Source: Archangium sp.
GTDB lineage: Bacteria > Myxococcota > Myxococcia > Myxococcales > Myxococcaceae
Length of the DNA stretch: 32,453 nt
Assembly (NCBI GenBank): GCA_030695565.1
Contig: JAUYRZ010000133.1
Span: 1-32,453, forward strand
Reading direction: 5' to 3'
Translations under genes and position numbers: made by a program
In this document: piece by piece, positions 32,417 through 32,453 of the stretch
How positions within the stretch are numbered: the stretch's first letter is position 1
Layout: each line of letters opens with the position of its first letter
Notes under the pieces: generated by a model
Told to the model about the DNA's origin: nothing
The model's input: the letters and a program-made list of their open reading frames with translations, nothing else
The model's database searches: none

Positions 32417-32453
32417 CTCCCTCTCCCTGCGCGAGCGGGGAGAGGGTCGGGGT
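32417..32453. repeat. Dispersed palindromic repeat, copy 3 (cut by the window edge)
   Basis: CTCCCTCTCCCTGC and GCGGGGAGAGGG again form a hairpin, followed by TCGGGGT at the edge. It sits 8 bases after the aminotransferase stop and may act as a 3' end element. It is nearly identical to copy 2a. Confidence 0.75.

Overview
The window is high-GC DNA from a myxobacterium-like member of the Myxococcota. This is inferred from gene content, not from a marker gene. The clues are several lipoproteins with long Gly/Thr-rich linkers, a barrel-like protein resembling a myxobacterial family, a REC-PATAN (DUF4388) regulator, a degenerate GGDEF protein, Kelch and PEGA-type envelope proteins and a class III polyhydroxyalkanoate (PHA) synthase.

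Left end (1-9.4 kb, minus strand). After a truncated lipoprotein gene at the edge and a gene-free stretch of about 300 bases, eight co-directional genes read leftwards from about 9385 to 624. Most junctions overlap by 4 bases or are 3 bases apart. In transcription order they are lipoprotein A, a lipid-anchored alpha/beta hydrolase, an outer-membrane barrel candidate, lipoprotein B (a paralogue of A), a very short PhaE-like subunit, an acyl-CoA ligase, PHA synthase PhaC and an MFS exporter. Divergent from them on the plus strand are the PHA regulator phaR, a phasin gene and an SDR reductase. TTGCA-type repeats in the phaR intergenic region and before the phasin gene look like PhaR operators. 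My reading, an inference, is a surface-to-granule pathway: an ester or lipid is captured and hydrolysed at the envelope, taken up, activated to a CoA ester and stored as PHA.

Middle (11.3-25.2 kb). A lipoprotein and a small outer-membrane protein are coupled to the SDR gene, followed by a DUF1554-type secreted protein. Then comes dapF, coupled to a degenerate GGDEF protein and a REC-PATAN-pseudo-GTPase protein. A small ORF and a 112-residue unknown protein share a stop-codon palindrome. A TPR lipoprotein converges on an M16 peptidase gene that is coupled to a sensor histidine kinase gene. A PEGA/TPR-like envelope protein is followed by a Kelch lipoprotein.

Right end (25.2-32.4 kb). A lower-GC PLL-like lectin gene is followed by an RHH antitoxin gene with what looks like the decayed remnant of its VapC toxin, both suggesting acquired DNA. 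Next are a large CehA/McbA-type PHP metallohydrolase lipoprotein, a tail-anchored unknown protein coupled to a lipoprotein, and a class I/II aminotransferase. A dispersed palindromic repeat (core CCCTCTCCC ... GGGAGAGGG) occurs at four places: inside the 3' end of phaC, as an inverted pair between convergent genes, and at the right edge.
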